Source: Actinomadura rupiterrae
GTDB lineage: Bacteria > Actinomycetota > Actinomycetes > Streptosporangiales > Streptosporangiaceae
Length of the DNA stretch: 64,000 nt
Direction of reading: 5' to 3'
NCBI RefSeq assembly: GCF_024172125.1
Contig: NZ_JAMZEA010000007.1
Coordinates: forward strand, 496,001 to 560,000
Shown here piece after piece: positions 51,281-59,722 of the stretch. The notes beneath the pieces are model-generated. The model was not told the DNA's origin. It saw nothing but the letters and a program-made list of their open reading frames with translations, and made no database searches. The position numbers and the translations under genes were made by a program. Numbering within the stretch: the stretch's first letter is position 1; every line of letters starts with the position of its first letter.

Positions 51281-52870
51281 CTACGGGAGCGTGTCGAGGT
51301 GCGGCCGGACGGTCTTCGCGAAGCCGTTGCCGTCCGAGACGTCCCAGTTGATGGACCAGGTCATCGCGCCGCGGATGTCGGGGTAGGTGTGCGGCGGCTT
51401 GAACGAGCCGCAGTTCGTGCCGCGCGCGAGGCAGTCGAGCGCGCCGTTCACCAGCGACGGCGAGACGATGCCGCCGCCCGCCGCGCCCGGCCCGGCGGGC
51501 AGGCCCAGCGCGACCTGGTCGGGCCGCAGCCCGTTCTCCAGCTGGATGCAGGCGAGCGCGGTCATGAAGTCGACCGAGCCCTGCCCGTACACCTTCTGGT
51601 CGCAGCCGAGCATGGAGCCGGAGTTGTAGTACTGGGTGTGGACGACGGTGAGGATGTCCTTGATCTTCAGCGCGAGCTGGAAGTAGGACGCGCCGGTGGA
51701 CTGCATGTCGATGGTCTGCGGCGCCATCGTGATGATCAGGTTCGCGCCGGCGGCGGAGCGCAGCGACCGCAGCGCCTGCTCCATGTAGGTCGGGTTGACG
51801 CCGTTCTCCAGGTCGATGTCGACGCCGTCGAACCCGTAGGACGAGATCAGGTTCCCCATGCTCGTCGCGAAGTTGCCCGCCGACGAGGAGTCGCTGACCT
51901 GGACCGTCCCGTTCTGCCCGCCGACCGAGAGGATCACCCTCCTGCCCTTGGCGTGCAGGGCGGCGATGTCGGCCTTGAACTGGGCGTCGGTGTAGCCGCC
52001 GACCGCCTTGGACAGGCCGGGGTCGAGGCTGAACGCGACCTCGCCCGGCTTGCTCGTGGCGTCCCCGAACGCGACGGCGATCAGGTCGTACTCGCTCGGG
52101 ACGTCGGCCAGCTTGAGCGGTTTGGCGGAGTTGACGAAGTCCTGCCAGTAGCCGGTGAGGAAGTGCTTGGGCAGCGGACCGGTCGCGCATCCGGTGGTCG
52201 TGCCGGTGACGGACGCGCTCGCCGGGGACTCGCCGTTCGCGTCGTACGCCTTGACCGTGTAGGTGTGCGTCGAGCAGGCGGTGAGGCCGGACAGCGTCGC
52301 GGACGTGCCGGTGACGGTGGCCTTGACGGCCGTCCCCTCATAGACGCGGTAGCCGGTCGGGGTGCCGGTGCCGGCCGTCCAGGTCAGGGTGAGGGACGTG
52401 TCGGTGCGGGCACTCACGGTCGGCGTACCGGGCGCGCCGACGCCGCCGCCGGGCGGGGTCGTCCCGCCGGAGCAGGACGCGCCGTTCAGCGTGCAGTTCG
52501 ACGGCGCGCCGGAGCCCGAGCCGAGGAAGCCGAACGTGACCGTCCCGCCGGGCGGGATGGACGCGTTGTAGTCCCGGTTGGTGAAGGTGTAGTGGGGCGG
52601 GGACGAGGTGAGCAGGGCGTCCCAGTACGAGCCGACGGTCGTGCCCGAGGGCAGGTCGAACGCGACCTTCCAGCCGTTGACCGCCTGGGACGACCCGTTG
52701 CTGAGCGTGAACTGGCCCTGCCACCCCGATCCCCAGTCGGAGACCTTCGTGAAGGTGGCGGTCGGCGTGCCGTCCGCGCGCGCCGGGGACGCCGGGGACG
52801 CGGCGAGCGGCACGAGCAGGGCGGCGACGAGTGCCGCGACGGCGGCGAGGGAGCGGACGAGAGAGCGCAA
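51281..52870 (-). CDS. Secreted GH18 chitinase with CBM2-like and FN3 domains
   Basis: 529 aa. Signal peptide ends near SPARA. A CBM2-like domain (35-133) with a WGSGWQGQFTLSN start, an FN3 domain (148-225) and a GH18 domain (235-529). FDGVDIDLEN (347-356) holds catalytic Glu355. It resembles the ChiC/ChiA type with a compact barrel. TTG 52870 with GGAG five bases upstream. First gene of the operon; AA10 follows after 60 bases. Confidence 0.92.
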   Translation of the reverse strand: MRSLVRSLAAVAALVAALLVPLAASPASPARADGTPTATFTKVSDWGSGWQGQFTLSNGSSQAVNGWKVAFDLPSGTTVGSYWDALLTSSPPHYTFTNRDYNASIPPGGTVTFGFLGSGSGAPSNCTLNGASCSGGTTPPGGGVGAPGTPTVSARTDTSLTLTWTAGTGTPTGYRVYEGTAVKATVTGTSATLSGLTACSTHTYTVKAYDANGESPASASVTGTTTGCATGPLPKHFLTGYWQDFVNSAKPLKLADVPSEYDLIAVAFGDATSKPGEVAFSLDPGLSKAVGGYTDAQFKADIAALHAKGRRVILSVGGQNGTVQVSDSSSAGNFATSMGNLISSYGFDGVDIDLENGVNPTYMEQALRSLRSAAGANLIITMAPQTIDMQSTGASYFQLALKIKDILTVVHTQYYNSGSMLGCDQKVYGQGSVDFMTALACIQLENGLRPDQVALGLPAGPGAAGGGIVSPSLVNGALDCLARGTNCGSFKPPHTYPDIRGAMTWSINWDVSDGNGFAKTVRPHLDTLP

Positions 52871-52948
52871 CGCGACTCCAGAGGCACGGTGACGACGGAC
52901 GGACGTGGAACCCCGATCCCCGAACCCCGATGGCGCTACTACTGATCA

Positions 52949-52967
52949 GTTAGGAAAGTTTCTTTTC
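52949..52967. promoter_or_regulatory. Candidate operator upstream of the chitin cluster
   Basis: GTTAGGAAAGTTTCTTTTC is an imperfect palindrome about a central G (GGAAA-G-TTTCT) and is markedly AT-rich for this genome, 79 bases upstream of the first chitinase start. Confidence 0.4.
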
Positions 52968-53110
52968 AATTAAGCCGCACCGTAACCAGCCGTCCGCCGC
53001 CCGGCAAGCCCCGCCGGAAGCGGCCGCCGCGCCGCCCGGCGACCACCCCAGTTAAGGCACCGAACCAGCTCGGCGGCCCGGCGAACTTTGGCATCTTCCG
53101 CCAAGACGAA

Positions 53111-53147
53111 CGCCGCCGCCTTGGCTTGATCGCTCAAGGCGGCGGCG
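53111..53147 (-). terminator. Terminator of the carotenoid oxygenase gene
   Basis: CGCCGCCGCCTTG (53111-53123) and CAAGGCGGCGGCG (53135-53147): perfect 13-bp stem, 11-base loop, 46 bases past the stop on the minus strand. Confidence 0.6.
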
Positions 53148-53193
53148 CAGGCCGCTCAACGCACGGCGGCCCGGATCGTGCAAAGGACCCGGG

Positions 53194-54888
53194 CTAGCCG
53201 GGCTCGTCCAGTTCGGCGGCGACCTCGCGGGCGACGGCGGCCAGCTCGGGTTCGAGGGTGTCCAGGCGGGCGTCCAGGTCGTCGGAGAAGCGGTGCCGCT
53301 CCACGTCGGACGGGGCGGGCACGGCGCGCGGCATCCACGCCGAGTGGATCAGGAAGGGCAGGACGGTCCCGCGCGGCGGGGCGAGCACGGCGATCGGGCC
53401 GCGCGCGACGTCCGCCGCGTCGAACACCTCGATCCGGAAGCGGTCGTCGTTGTGCACGGCGACGACCAGGTAGCCGTCGTGGCCGCCCGGGTCGGCCCCG
53501 GCGTAGGTGCTGCGGCCCGGCGCGCCGAGCCCGCGCGGGACGAACGAGGGCGAGGTCGGGTAGTCGTCCAGCGCGAACGTCCACTCCGACAGCGGTTTGA
53601 GGTCGCCGCGGTCGAGGCTGGCGAGGACGGCGGGCGTCTCCTCGGCCGGGAACAGCGACCGGTCGATCCGGTCGCCGTAGTTGCGCAGCGCCCGCTGGTT
53701 GATCGCCTCAGGGTGGAAGCCCGCGAACAGCAGGTGGTGCCGGGTCGGGTCCGCGAGGCCCTCGCGGCTCCAGTCGATCGCCGACAGCTCCGCCTGCCAC
53801 CACCGGGACGGGTCGTACGCGCGGGCCCGCTCGGCGACGCGTCCGGTCTCGGGGTCGAAGCGGAGCACGGTGGTGAGCGCGGGCGTCATGCCGTGGCAGT
53901 ACATGCCGCGCAGCGCCGGGTCGATCGGGCGCCCGAGCAGGTCGAGGTCGTCCTCGCGCAGGTACATGCCGATGTCGACGCCCGGCGTGTGCTCCATGAC
54001 GATCTCGACCTGGCCGCCGGAGTCGTCGTAGCGGGCGTAGAAGTGGTTCACCTCGGGCGCGATGCGGAACTCGCGGCAGCCGACGGTCGTCCGGGACGCG
54101 TCCAGGTCGTCCTTGCGGATCAGCAGGACCGGGCCGTCCGGATTGTTGGCGACGGTCCGGTCCGCCCCGAAGATCTCCTGGACGTCCACCTTGTAGGCCG
54201 TGTCGGCGAGGACGAGCCAGTCCCGCGTCTGCGCGATGGTGTGCGTGGCCTGCGGCAGCGCCGCGCCCTCGACCTCCCAGCGGCGGACGTTCCGGCCGTG
54301 CCCGTCGTACCGGACGACCGACACGGCGCCGGTCATCACGTCGCGGCTGACCGTCCAGAGGCAGTCGCGGTCCGGGTCGACGACCGGGTGCGCCGACGAC
54401 GCCACCAGCGGCAGGACGGCCTGGTCGATCGTCGGCTTCCAGCCGTCGCGGTGCCCGACCTCGGCGACGAAGCCGAGCGTGACCGGGTCCACCTCGACCG
54501 GGCGGCCCGCGTCCCAGGCGGTGAACAGCCGGTCGCCCCACGGCAGCGGCGCGGTGTTCGCGCAGTTCACGAACCCCCACGGCGAGCTGGTCCCGACCGG
54601 GCCGGGCAGGAACAGGTCCGGGCGCCTGCGGCGGAGCCGGACCGACGGCGTGTCGGTCACCCGCGACCGCCACGCGAACCGGCCCGGCGGCGCGCCGTCC
54701 GTGCCGGGGCGCAGCGCGAGCCGGGCGACCACCCCGTCCCCGAAGAACGCGTGCACCGGGTGCGTGCGCTGGTCGGACGAGCTGACGACGAAGTGCCCGG
54801 TCAGGTCGTCCGGCCAGGCGCCGGCGACCAGCTCCAGGTCGAGATCGGCAGGGTCGTCCTTGGTGAGGATCGAACGGGGTATCGGCAT
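53194..54888 (-). CDS. Carotenoid oxygenase family protein
   Basis: 564 aa. Seven-bladed propeller iron(II) dioxygenase that cleaves an olefinic bond of a carotenoid, apocarotenoid or stilbene. Histidines in SSAHPVVDPD, ATHTIAQT, EVNHFYARYD and the late LIHSAWMP lie where iron ligands are expected. ATG 54888 with GGAGGGAG eight bases upstream is chosen; an earlier in-frame ATG at 54951 is less likely. Divergent from a ThDP enzyme. Substrate unknown; no carotenoid biosynthesis genes nearby. Confidence 0.88.
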   Translation of the reverse strand: MPIPRSILTKDDPADLDLELVAGAWPDDLTGHFVVSSSDQRTHPVHAFFGDGVVARLALRPGTDGAPPGRFAWRSRVTDTPSVRLRRRRPDLFLPGPVGTSSPWGFVNCANTAPLPWGDRLFTAWDAGRPVEVDPVTLGFVAEVGHRDGWKPTIDQAVLPLVASSAHPVVDPDRDCLWTVSRDVMTGAVSVVRYDGHGRNVRRWEVEGAALPQATHTIAQTRDWLVLADTAYKVDVQEIFGADRTVANNPDGPVLLIRKDDLDASRTTVGCREFRIAPEVNHFYARYDDSGGQVEIVMEHTPGVDIGMYLREDDLDLLGRPIDPALRGMYCHGMTPALTTVLRFDPETGRVAERARAYDPSRWWQAELSAIDWSREGLADPTRHHLLFAGFHPEAINQRALRNYGDRIDRSLFPAEETPAVLASLDRGDLKPLSEWTFALDDYPTSPSFVPRGLGAPGRSTYAGADPGGHDGYLVVAVHNDDRFRIEVFDAADVARGPIAVLAPPRGTVLPFLIHSAWMPRAVPAPSDVERHRFSDDLDARLDTLEPELAAVAREVAAELDEPG

Positions 54889-55005
54889 CGCGGCGGCTCC
54901 CTCCGGTTCCCTGTCCCGTCCAATCAAGCCGCCCGGCACGGCCGTCGTCAAGGCCCTAACTACTAAAGCCGCGCCGGGCCTTTGGCACTCGGTGCGCGTC
55001 GGGCC

Positions 55006-55034
55006 TGGTCAGGCAAGAAAGCGCTTGTTAACGT
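55006..55034 (+). promoter_or_regulatory. Promoter of the ThDP enzyme gene, probably leaderless
   Basis: TGGTCA (55006-55011), 17-base spacer, TAACGT (55029-55034), six bases before the ATG at 55041. No ribosome-binding site intervenes. Confidence 0.45.
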
Positions 55035-55040
55035 CCGTAG

Positions 55041-56681
55041 ATGGACGGTGCGGAGAACGGCGGCGGTCCGGACGAGCGGCACGGCGGCGGCCTGCGGCAC
55101 GGCGGCGACACCGCGCTCACGGCCGCGCTGCGCTTCGGCGTCGAGACCATGTTCACCCTCTCGGGCGGGCACGTCTTCCCGCTGTACGACGCGGCCGTCC
55201 GGACGGGCACCCGGATCGTGGACGTCCGGCACGAGCAGTCCGCGGTGTTCGCCGCCGAGGCGACCGCGCGCCTCACCCGCCGGGCCGGGCTCGCCGTCCT
55301 CACCGCCGGGCCGGGCGTCACCAACGGCGTCAGCGCGATCGCGACCGCGCACTTCAACGGCTCCCCGCTCGTCGTGCTCGGCGGGCGCGCGCCCGCCTCC
55401 CGCTGGGGCTCCGGCGCGCTCCAGGAGCTCGACCACCCGCCGCTCGTCGCGCCGATCACCAAGTCCGCGGGCACCGCGTCCGGCCCGGGCACCCTGGACG
55501 CCGACGTCACGCGCGCCTTCGACACCGCGCTCGCCCCGCACCGCGGGCCGGTGTTCCTCGACATCCACATGGACCACCTGTTCGCCCCGGCCGTCCCGCA
55601 GGCGGCCCGTCCGGACCGTCCGCCGCGCCCGGCCGGCGTCCCGCCGCTGGACGATCTGGCGCCGGTCCTGCAGAGCGCGCGGCGGCCCGTCCTGGTGATC
55701 GGCTCCGGCGTCTGGACGGACGGCGCGGAGCACGCGGCCCGCGCCTTCGCCGAGGAGGTCCGCGTCCCGGTCGTCGCGAACGGGCAGGGCCGGGGCGTGC
55801 TGCCCGGCGGGCACGACCTGCTGGTCACCCGCGCCCGGCGGACCGCGTTCACCGAGGCCGACCTGGTGATCGTCGCGGGCACGCCGCTGGACTTCCGGCT
55901 CGGCTACGGCGTGTTCGGCGACGCCCGCGTCGTGCACCTCGCGGACGCGCCGTCCGCGCTCGCCGCGCACCTGGACGCGACCGGCGTCGCGGGCGACCTG
56001 TCCGCCGTCTTCGCCGCGCTCCCCCGCTTCAAGACCGACCCGGACTGGCTCGCCCGGCTCCGCGACGCCGTCCGCGCCGCCTCCGCCGCCGACGGCCCGC
56101 TCCTGCACTCCGGCGCCGACCCGATCCACCCGCTGCGCGTGTACGGCGAGCTGAACCGCGTGCTGGACGACGACGCCGTGGTCATCGGCGACGGCGGCGA
56201 CTTCGTCTCGTACGCGGGCCGGTACGTCGAGCCGAAGCGCCCCGGCACCTGGCTCGACCCGGGCCCGTACGGCTGCCTCGGCACCGGCCTCGGCTACGCC
56301 ATGGCCGCGCGGATCGCGCGCCCGTCCGCGCAGGTCGTGCTACTGCTCGGGGACGGCGCGGCCGGGCTCTCGCTGATGGACGCCGACACGCTCGTCCGGC
56401 ACCGGCTGCCCGTCGTGATCATCGTCGGCAACAACGGCGCGTGGGGCCTGGAGAAGCACCCGATGCGCGCCCTGTACGGCTACGACGTCGCCGCCGACCT
56501 CCAGCCCGGCTGCCGGTACGACGAGGTCGTGCGCGCGCTCGGCGGCGCGGGCGAGACCGTCACCCGTCCCGCCGACCTCGCCGGAGCCCTGCGCCGTGCC
56601 TTCGCCGCGAACGTCCCGTACCTGGTCAACGTCGTGACCGACCCCGGCATCGCCTACCCGCGGGCCACCACCGGCGTCTGA
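55041..56681 (+). CDS. Thiamine diphosphate enzyme, acetolactate-synthase-like
   Basis: 546 aa. Three ThDP-enzyme domains: the PYR domain has catalytic Glu in RHEQSAVFAAEA, a central domain, and the PP domain carries GDGAAGLSLMDADTLVRHRLPVVIIVGNN. Closest patterns are acetolactate synthase/oxalyl-CoA decarboxylase-like enzymes. No regulatory subunit or ilvC follows, so a catabolic or specialised role is more likely than branched-chain synthesis. Divergent from the carotenoid oxygenase. Confidence 0.85.
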   Translation: MDGAENGGGPDERHGGGLRHGGDTALTAALRFGVETMFTLSGGHVFPLYDAAVRTGTRIVDVRHEQSAVFAAEATARLTRRAGLAVLTAGPGVTNGVSAIATAHFNGSPLVVLGGRAPASRWGSGALQELDHPPLVAPITKSAGTASGPGTLDADVTRAFDTALAPHRGPVFLDIHMDHLFAPAVPQAARPDRPPRPAGVPPLDDLAPVLQSARRPVLVIGSGVWTDGAEHAARAFAEEVRVPVVANGQGRGVLPGGHDLLVTRARRTAFTEADLVIVAGTPLDFRLGYGVFGDARVVHLADAPSALAAHLDATGVAGDLSAVFAALPRFKTDPDWLARLRDAVRAASAADGPLLHSGADPIHPLRVYGELNRVLDDDAVVIGDGGDFVSYAGRYVEPKRPGTWLDPGPYGCLGTGLGYAMAARIARPSAQVVLLLGDGAAGLSLMDADTLVRHRLPVVIIVGNNGAWGLEKHPMRALYGYDVAADLQPGCRYDEVVRALGGAGETVTRPADLAGALRRAFAANVPYLVNVVTDPGIAYPRATTGV

Positions 56682-56696
56682 CCGGCCGGGCCCCGG

Positions 56697-56897
56697 CTAG
56701 GCCGAGCTGAGGCTGCCGTGCTCGACGCAGCGGGCCGTCCAGCCCGCGGGGGTCACCTGGACGACCATCCGGCGGCGGCAGCGGCCGCAGTAGCGCGGCG
56801 GTTCGAGGGCGCGGGCCGCCTGGCACGCGGCATGGTCGCCGCCGGCCAGCTCGTCCCCGCAGCGGTCGCAGTAGGCATCGCTCTCCACGAGATGCAC
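56697..56897 (-). CDS. bsaP: Probable biotin synthase auxiliary protein BsaP
   Basis: 66 aa. Two cysteine pairs: YCDRCGDEL near the start and YCGRCRRRMVVQVTPAGWTARCVEHG, whose RRMVVQVTP(A/T)GWTA core matches my memory of the actinobacterial BsaP small protein needed for biotin synthase activity. GTG 56897, 30 bases after the accC stop on the same strand. It lies 11 kb from bioB. The gene could instead be an unrelated zinc-ribbon protein. Confidence 0.62.
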   Translation of the reverse strand: MHLVESDAYCDRCGDELAGGDHAACQAARALEPPRYCGRCRRRMVVQVTPAGWTARCVEHGSLSSA

Positions 56898-56927
56898 CGT
56901 ACCGCCACGCGCCCGATTATCGATCCG

Positions 56928-58274
56928 TCAGTTCGACGCGGGACGCATGCGCGCGACGAGGCCGGTGTCGTAGGCGCCGGACGCGAACTCCGGGTTCTTC
57001 AGCAGCTCGGCCAGGAACGGCAGGTTCGTGGTCAGCGTCCCCTCGATCCGGAACGCCGCGACCGCCGCGCGGGCCCGCTCCAGCGCCGCCTCGCGCGTGT
57101 CGGCGTGGACGACGAGCTTCGCGAGCAGCGGGTCGTAGTAGGGCGTGACCATGTTGCCCTCGGCGTACCCGGCGTCGATCCGGATGCCCGGTCCGACCGG
57201 CTCCTCCCACACCTTGATCCGGCCCGGCCGCGGGACGAACCGGAACGGGTCCTCGGCGTACACCCGCAGCTCGATCGCGTGCCCGCGGGACTGGACGCCG
57301 TCGAACGACACCTGCTCGCCCGCCGCGATCCGCAGCTGCTGCTCGACCAGGTCGAGCCCGGTCAGCGCCTCGGTCACGGTGTGCTCGACCTGGAGCCGCG
57401 CGTTCATCTCCACGAAGGAGAACTCGCCGGACGCCGGGTCGATCAGGAACTCGACCGTGCCCGCGCCGCGGTAGCCGACCGCCTCGCCCGCCCGGACCGC
57501 CGCCGCGTAGAGGCGCGCCCGGAGCGCCGCCGGCAGCCCCGGCGCCGGCCCCTCCTCGACGATCTTCTGGAACCGGCGCTGGACCGAGCACTCCCGGTCG
57601 CCGAGCGCGACGACCGAGCCGTCCGGCAGCCCGAGCACCTGCACCTCGACGTGCCGCGCGCCGCGCACGTACCGCTCCAGCAGCACGTCGGTGCTGGTGA
57701 AGAACATCTCCGCGCGGGACCGCGCCGCCGGGTACACCGCGCGCAGCCGCGCCTCGTCGTGCGCGACGCCCATGCCGATGCCGCCGCCCCCGGCCGCGGC
57801 CTTCACCATCACCGGGTAGCCGATCCGGGCGGCCTCCTCGACCGCGGTCTCGGTGTCCGGGACCGGCTCCCAGACGCCCGGCGCGACCGGGACGCCCGCC
57901 TCCTTCATCAGGTTCCGCGCGTTGATCTTGTCGCCGAGCCGCGCGATCGCCAGCGGCGGCGGGCCGACCCAGGCCGGACCGGCGGCCTGGACGGCGCGCG
58001 CGAAGTCGGCGTTCTCCGCCAGGAACCCGTACCCGGGGTGGACGGCCCGGGCGTTGTGCCGCCGGGCCGCCTCCAGCACGGCGGGCGCGTCCAGGTAGCT
58101 CTGCGCCGGGATGGGAGGGCCGATCAGGACCGCCTCGTCCGCCTCGTGCACGAACGGCAGGTCGGCGTCGGCCTCGGAGTAGACGGCGATCGCCTTGAGG
58201 CCGAGCCCGCGCACCGTGTGCACGACGCGGCTCGCGATCTCGCCGCGGTTGGCCACCAGGACCGATTCGAACAC
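56928..58274 (-). CDS. Biotin carboxylase subunit AccC
   Basis: 448 aa. ATP-grasp biotin carboxylase: VLVANRGEIASRVVHTV, HPGYGFLAEN, KAAAGGGGIGMG and the catalytic EMNARLQVEHTVTE. It carboxylates biotin on a separate carrier protein; there is no BCCP domain, unlike AccA3-type fusions. Start GTG 58274 is used since the family begins (M)FESVLVANRG; GTG 58286 is possible. Followed by the BsaP-like gene, giving a biotin-related pair. Confidence 0.93.
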   Translation of the reverse strand: MFESVLVANRGEIASRVVHTVRGLGLKAIAVYSEADADLPFVHEADEAVLIGPPIPAQSYLDAPAVLEAARRHNARAVHPGYGFLAENADFARAVQAAGPAWVGPPPLAIARLGDKINARNLMKEAGVPVAPGVWEPVPDTETAVEEAARIGYPVMVKAAAGGGGIGMGVAHDEARLRAVYPAARSRAEMFFTSTDVLLERYVRGARHVEVQVLGLPDGSVVALGDRECSVQRRFQKIVEEGPAPGLPAALRARLYAAAVRAGEAVGYRGAGTVEFLIDPASGEFSFVEMNARLQVEHTVTEALTGLDLVEQQLRIAAGEQVSFDGVQSRGHAIELRVYAEDPFRFVPRPGRIKVWEEPVGPGIRIDAGYAEGNMVTPYYDPLLAKLVVHADTREAALERARAAVAAFRIEGTLTTNLPFLAELLKNPEFASGAYDTGLVARMRPASN

Positions 58275-58351
58275 GAGCGGACACACCCTTCATGGTCGGT
58301 TCCGGACCGCGGGCGTGTTCCGAACCCGCGGCCGGCTTCCCAACCTAACGG

Positions 58352-59722
58352 CTAGGTGCGCGGGCGCCGGTCCACCACGCGGCTCAGGGCCTCCACCACC
58401 GACGGGTCGTACTCGGCGGCCGAGTCGAGCCGCAGCCGCTCCAGCACCGCCGCGCCGCGGTCCCGGTCGTTGGAGTCGCCCACCAGGTCGTCGTAGGCGT
58501 TGGCGACCTTGATGATGCGGCTGGCGAGCGGCGGGCCCGGCGGCAGCTGCCGGTCGGTCTCGACCCGCCCGTCCGACGGCGGCGCCGCCGGGGCCCGGTA
58601 CGGGTCGGACGACAGCCGGACGATCTTCGCCACCCCGTCCAGCACGCCGGTCTGCTCGATCACGCCCGCGCCCAGCCGGGCGATCCGGCGCTGCTCGCCC
58701 GGCGAGGCCAGCACGGTCGCGCCGCCCGGGATCGGGTCGCCGAGCGACAGCTGGCCGATGTCGTGCATCAGCGCCGCGTACTCCAGCTCCAGCAGCTCGC
58801 TCTCGGACATGCCCAGCTCGCGGCCCATCGCGACCGCCAGCCGCGACACCCGCCGCGAGTGGTCGCGCTCCACGTACCCGCCGACCTCGGTCACCCGCGA
58901 CAGCGCCCGGACGGTCTGGAGGTAGGTCGCGCGGATGCCCGAGTAGCGGCGGAACGCGACCTGCGTGACCAGGATCGGCGCGGTGAACACCGCCAGCGCC
59001 ACCGGGCCCAGCGCCGTCGTCGCGACCGCGATCAGCATCGCCGTCGCGCCGGTCGCCGCGCACAGCCCGACCTTGGCGTTGAACTCGTCCCGGACGGCGA
59101 TGCCGAACCGCGCCCGGACCGCCTCCGCGCGGATCAGCGCGGCCAGCCCGAGGTCGACCGCGCAGGCCAGCACCACCGCGATCACCATCACGACCAGCAG
59201 CAGCCGCCAGCCGAGGTGCAGCGCGAGCAGCGGCCGGAAGCACAGTGCCACCACCGCGACCGAGATCAGCCGCCGCGACACCGCGTCCGGACGCGGCGGG
59301 CGCCCCACCGCCAGGTGCGGCAGCGAGCCGAGCAGCGCGGCGACCGCCGTCACCGCGACCACCTGGAACGCCGAGTGCGTCGCCGGGACGCCGCCGAACG
59401 GCGCGTCCTTGGGCGCCCCGCGCGGGCCGACCCCGACGAGCAGCGCGTACCCGACCGCCCCGGCGGACGCGATCGGCGCGACCTCCCGGTTGCCGGGCAT
59501 CACCATGCGGAACAGCTCGCCGAGCGCGATCAGCACGCCGAACACCACCGCGACGTTCGACTGCCGCAGCCCGGACGCGGCGACCTGCGTCACCGCGCCG
59601 ATCACCAGCAGCACCGCCGCCGAGACCAGCAGCAGCTGGCCCGCGTCCACCGCCTGCCAGGCCGGCCGCGCCACCGGCTGCCGGGCCGCCTGCGGGGCCG
59701 CGCCGCGGGAGGGCGCGCTCAC
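58352..59722 (-). CDS. Membrane protein with degenerate HD-GYP domain
   Basis: 456 aa. At least eight hydrophobic segments (about 25-255), then an HD domain: DHSRRVSRLAVAMG and LMHDIGQLS. The second metal motif (HHE) and GYP are missing, replaced by a short Pro-rich loop and VANAYDDLVGD. It may not hydrolyse cyclic di-GMP and could act as a partner of the intact upstream protein. GTG 59722 overlaps that gene by four bases. Confidence 0.82.
   Translation of the reverse strand: MSAPSRGAAPQAARQPVARPAWQAVDAGQLLLVSAAVLLVIGAVTQVAASGLRQSNVAVVFGVLIALGELFRMVMPGNREVAPIASAGAVGYALLVGVGPRGAPKDAPFGGVPATHSAFQVVAVTAVAALLGSLPHLAVGRPPRPDAVSRRLISVAVVALCFRPLLALHLGWRLLLVVMVIAVVLACAVDLGLAALIRAEAVRARFGIAVRDEFNAKVGLCAATGATAMLIAVATTALGPVALAVFTAPILVTQVAFRRYSGIRATYLQTVRALSRVTEVGGYVERDHSRRVSRLAVAMGRELGMSESELLELEYAALMHDIGQLSLGDPIPGGATVLASPGEQRRIARLGAGVIEQTGVLDGVAKIVRLSSDPYRAPAAPPSDGRVETDRQLPPGPPLASRIIKVANAYDDLVGDSNDRDRGAAVLERLRLDSAAEYDPSVVEALSRVVDRRPRT

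Larger units (their letters stand above)
52871..53193. other. Regulatory region of the chitin cluster
   Basis: 323 bases. Contains the palindrome ACTGATCAGT (52941-52950), an AT-rich element, and the carotenoid oxygenase terminator (53111-53147). No gene is supported. A DasR-type dre site (TGGTCTAGACCA-like) was not found. Confidence 0.55.

Noticed and set aside
52941..52950. ACTGATCAGT as a DasR binding site
   Set aside because: A palindrome, but it lacks the TGGTCTAGACCA core of dre sites.
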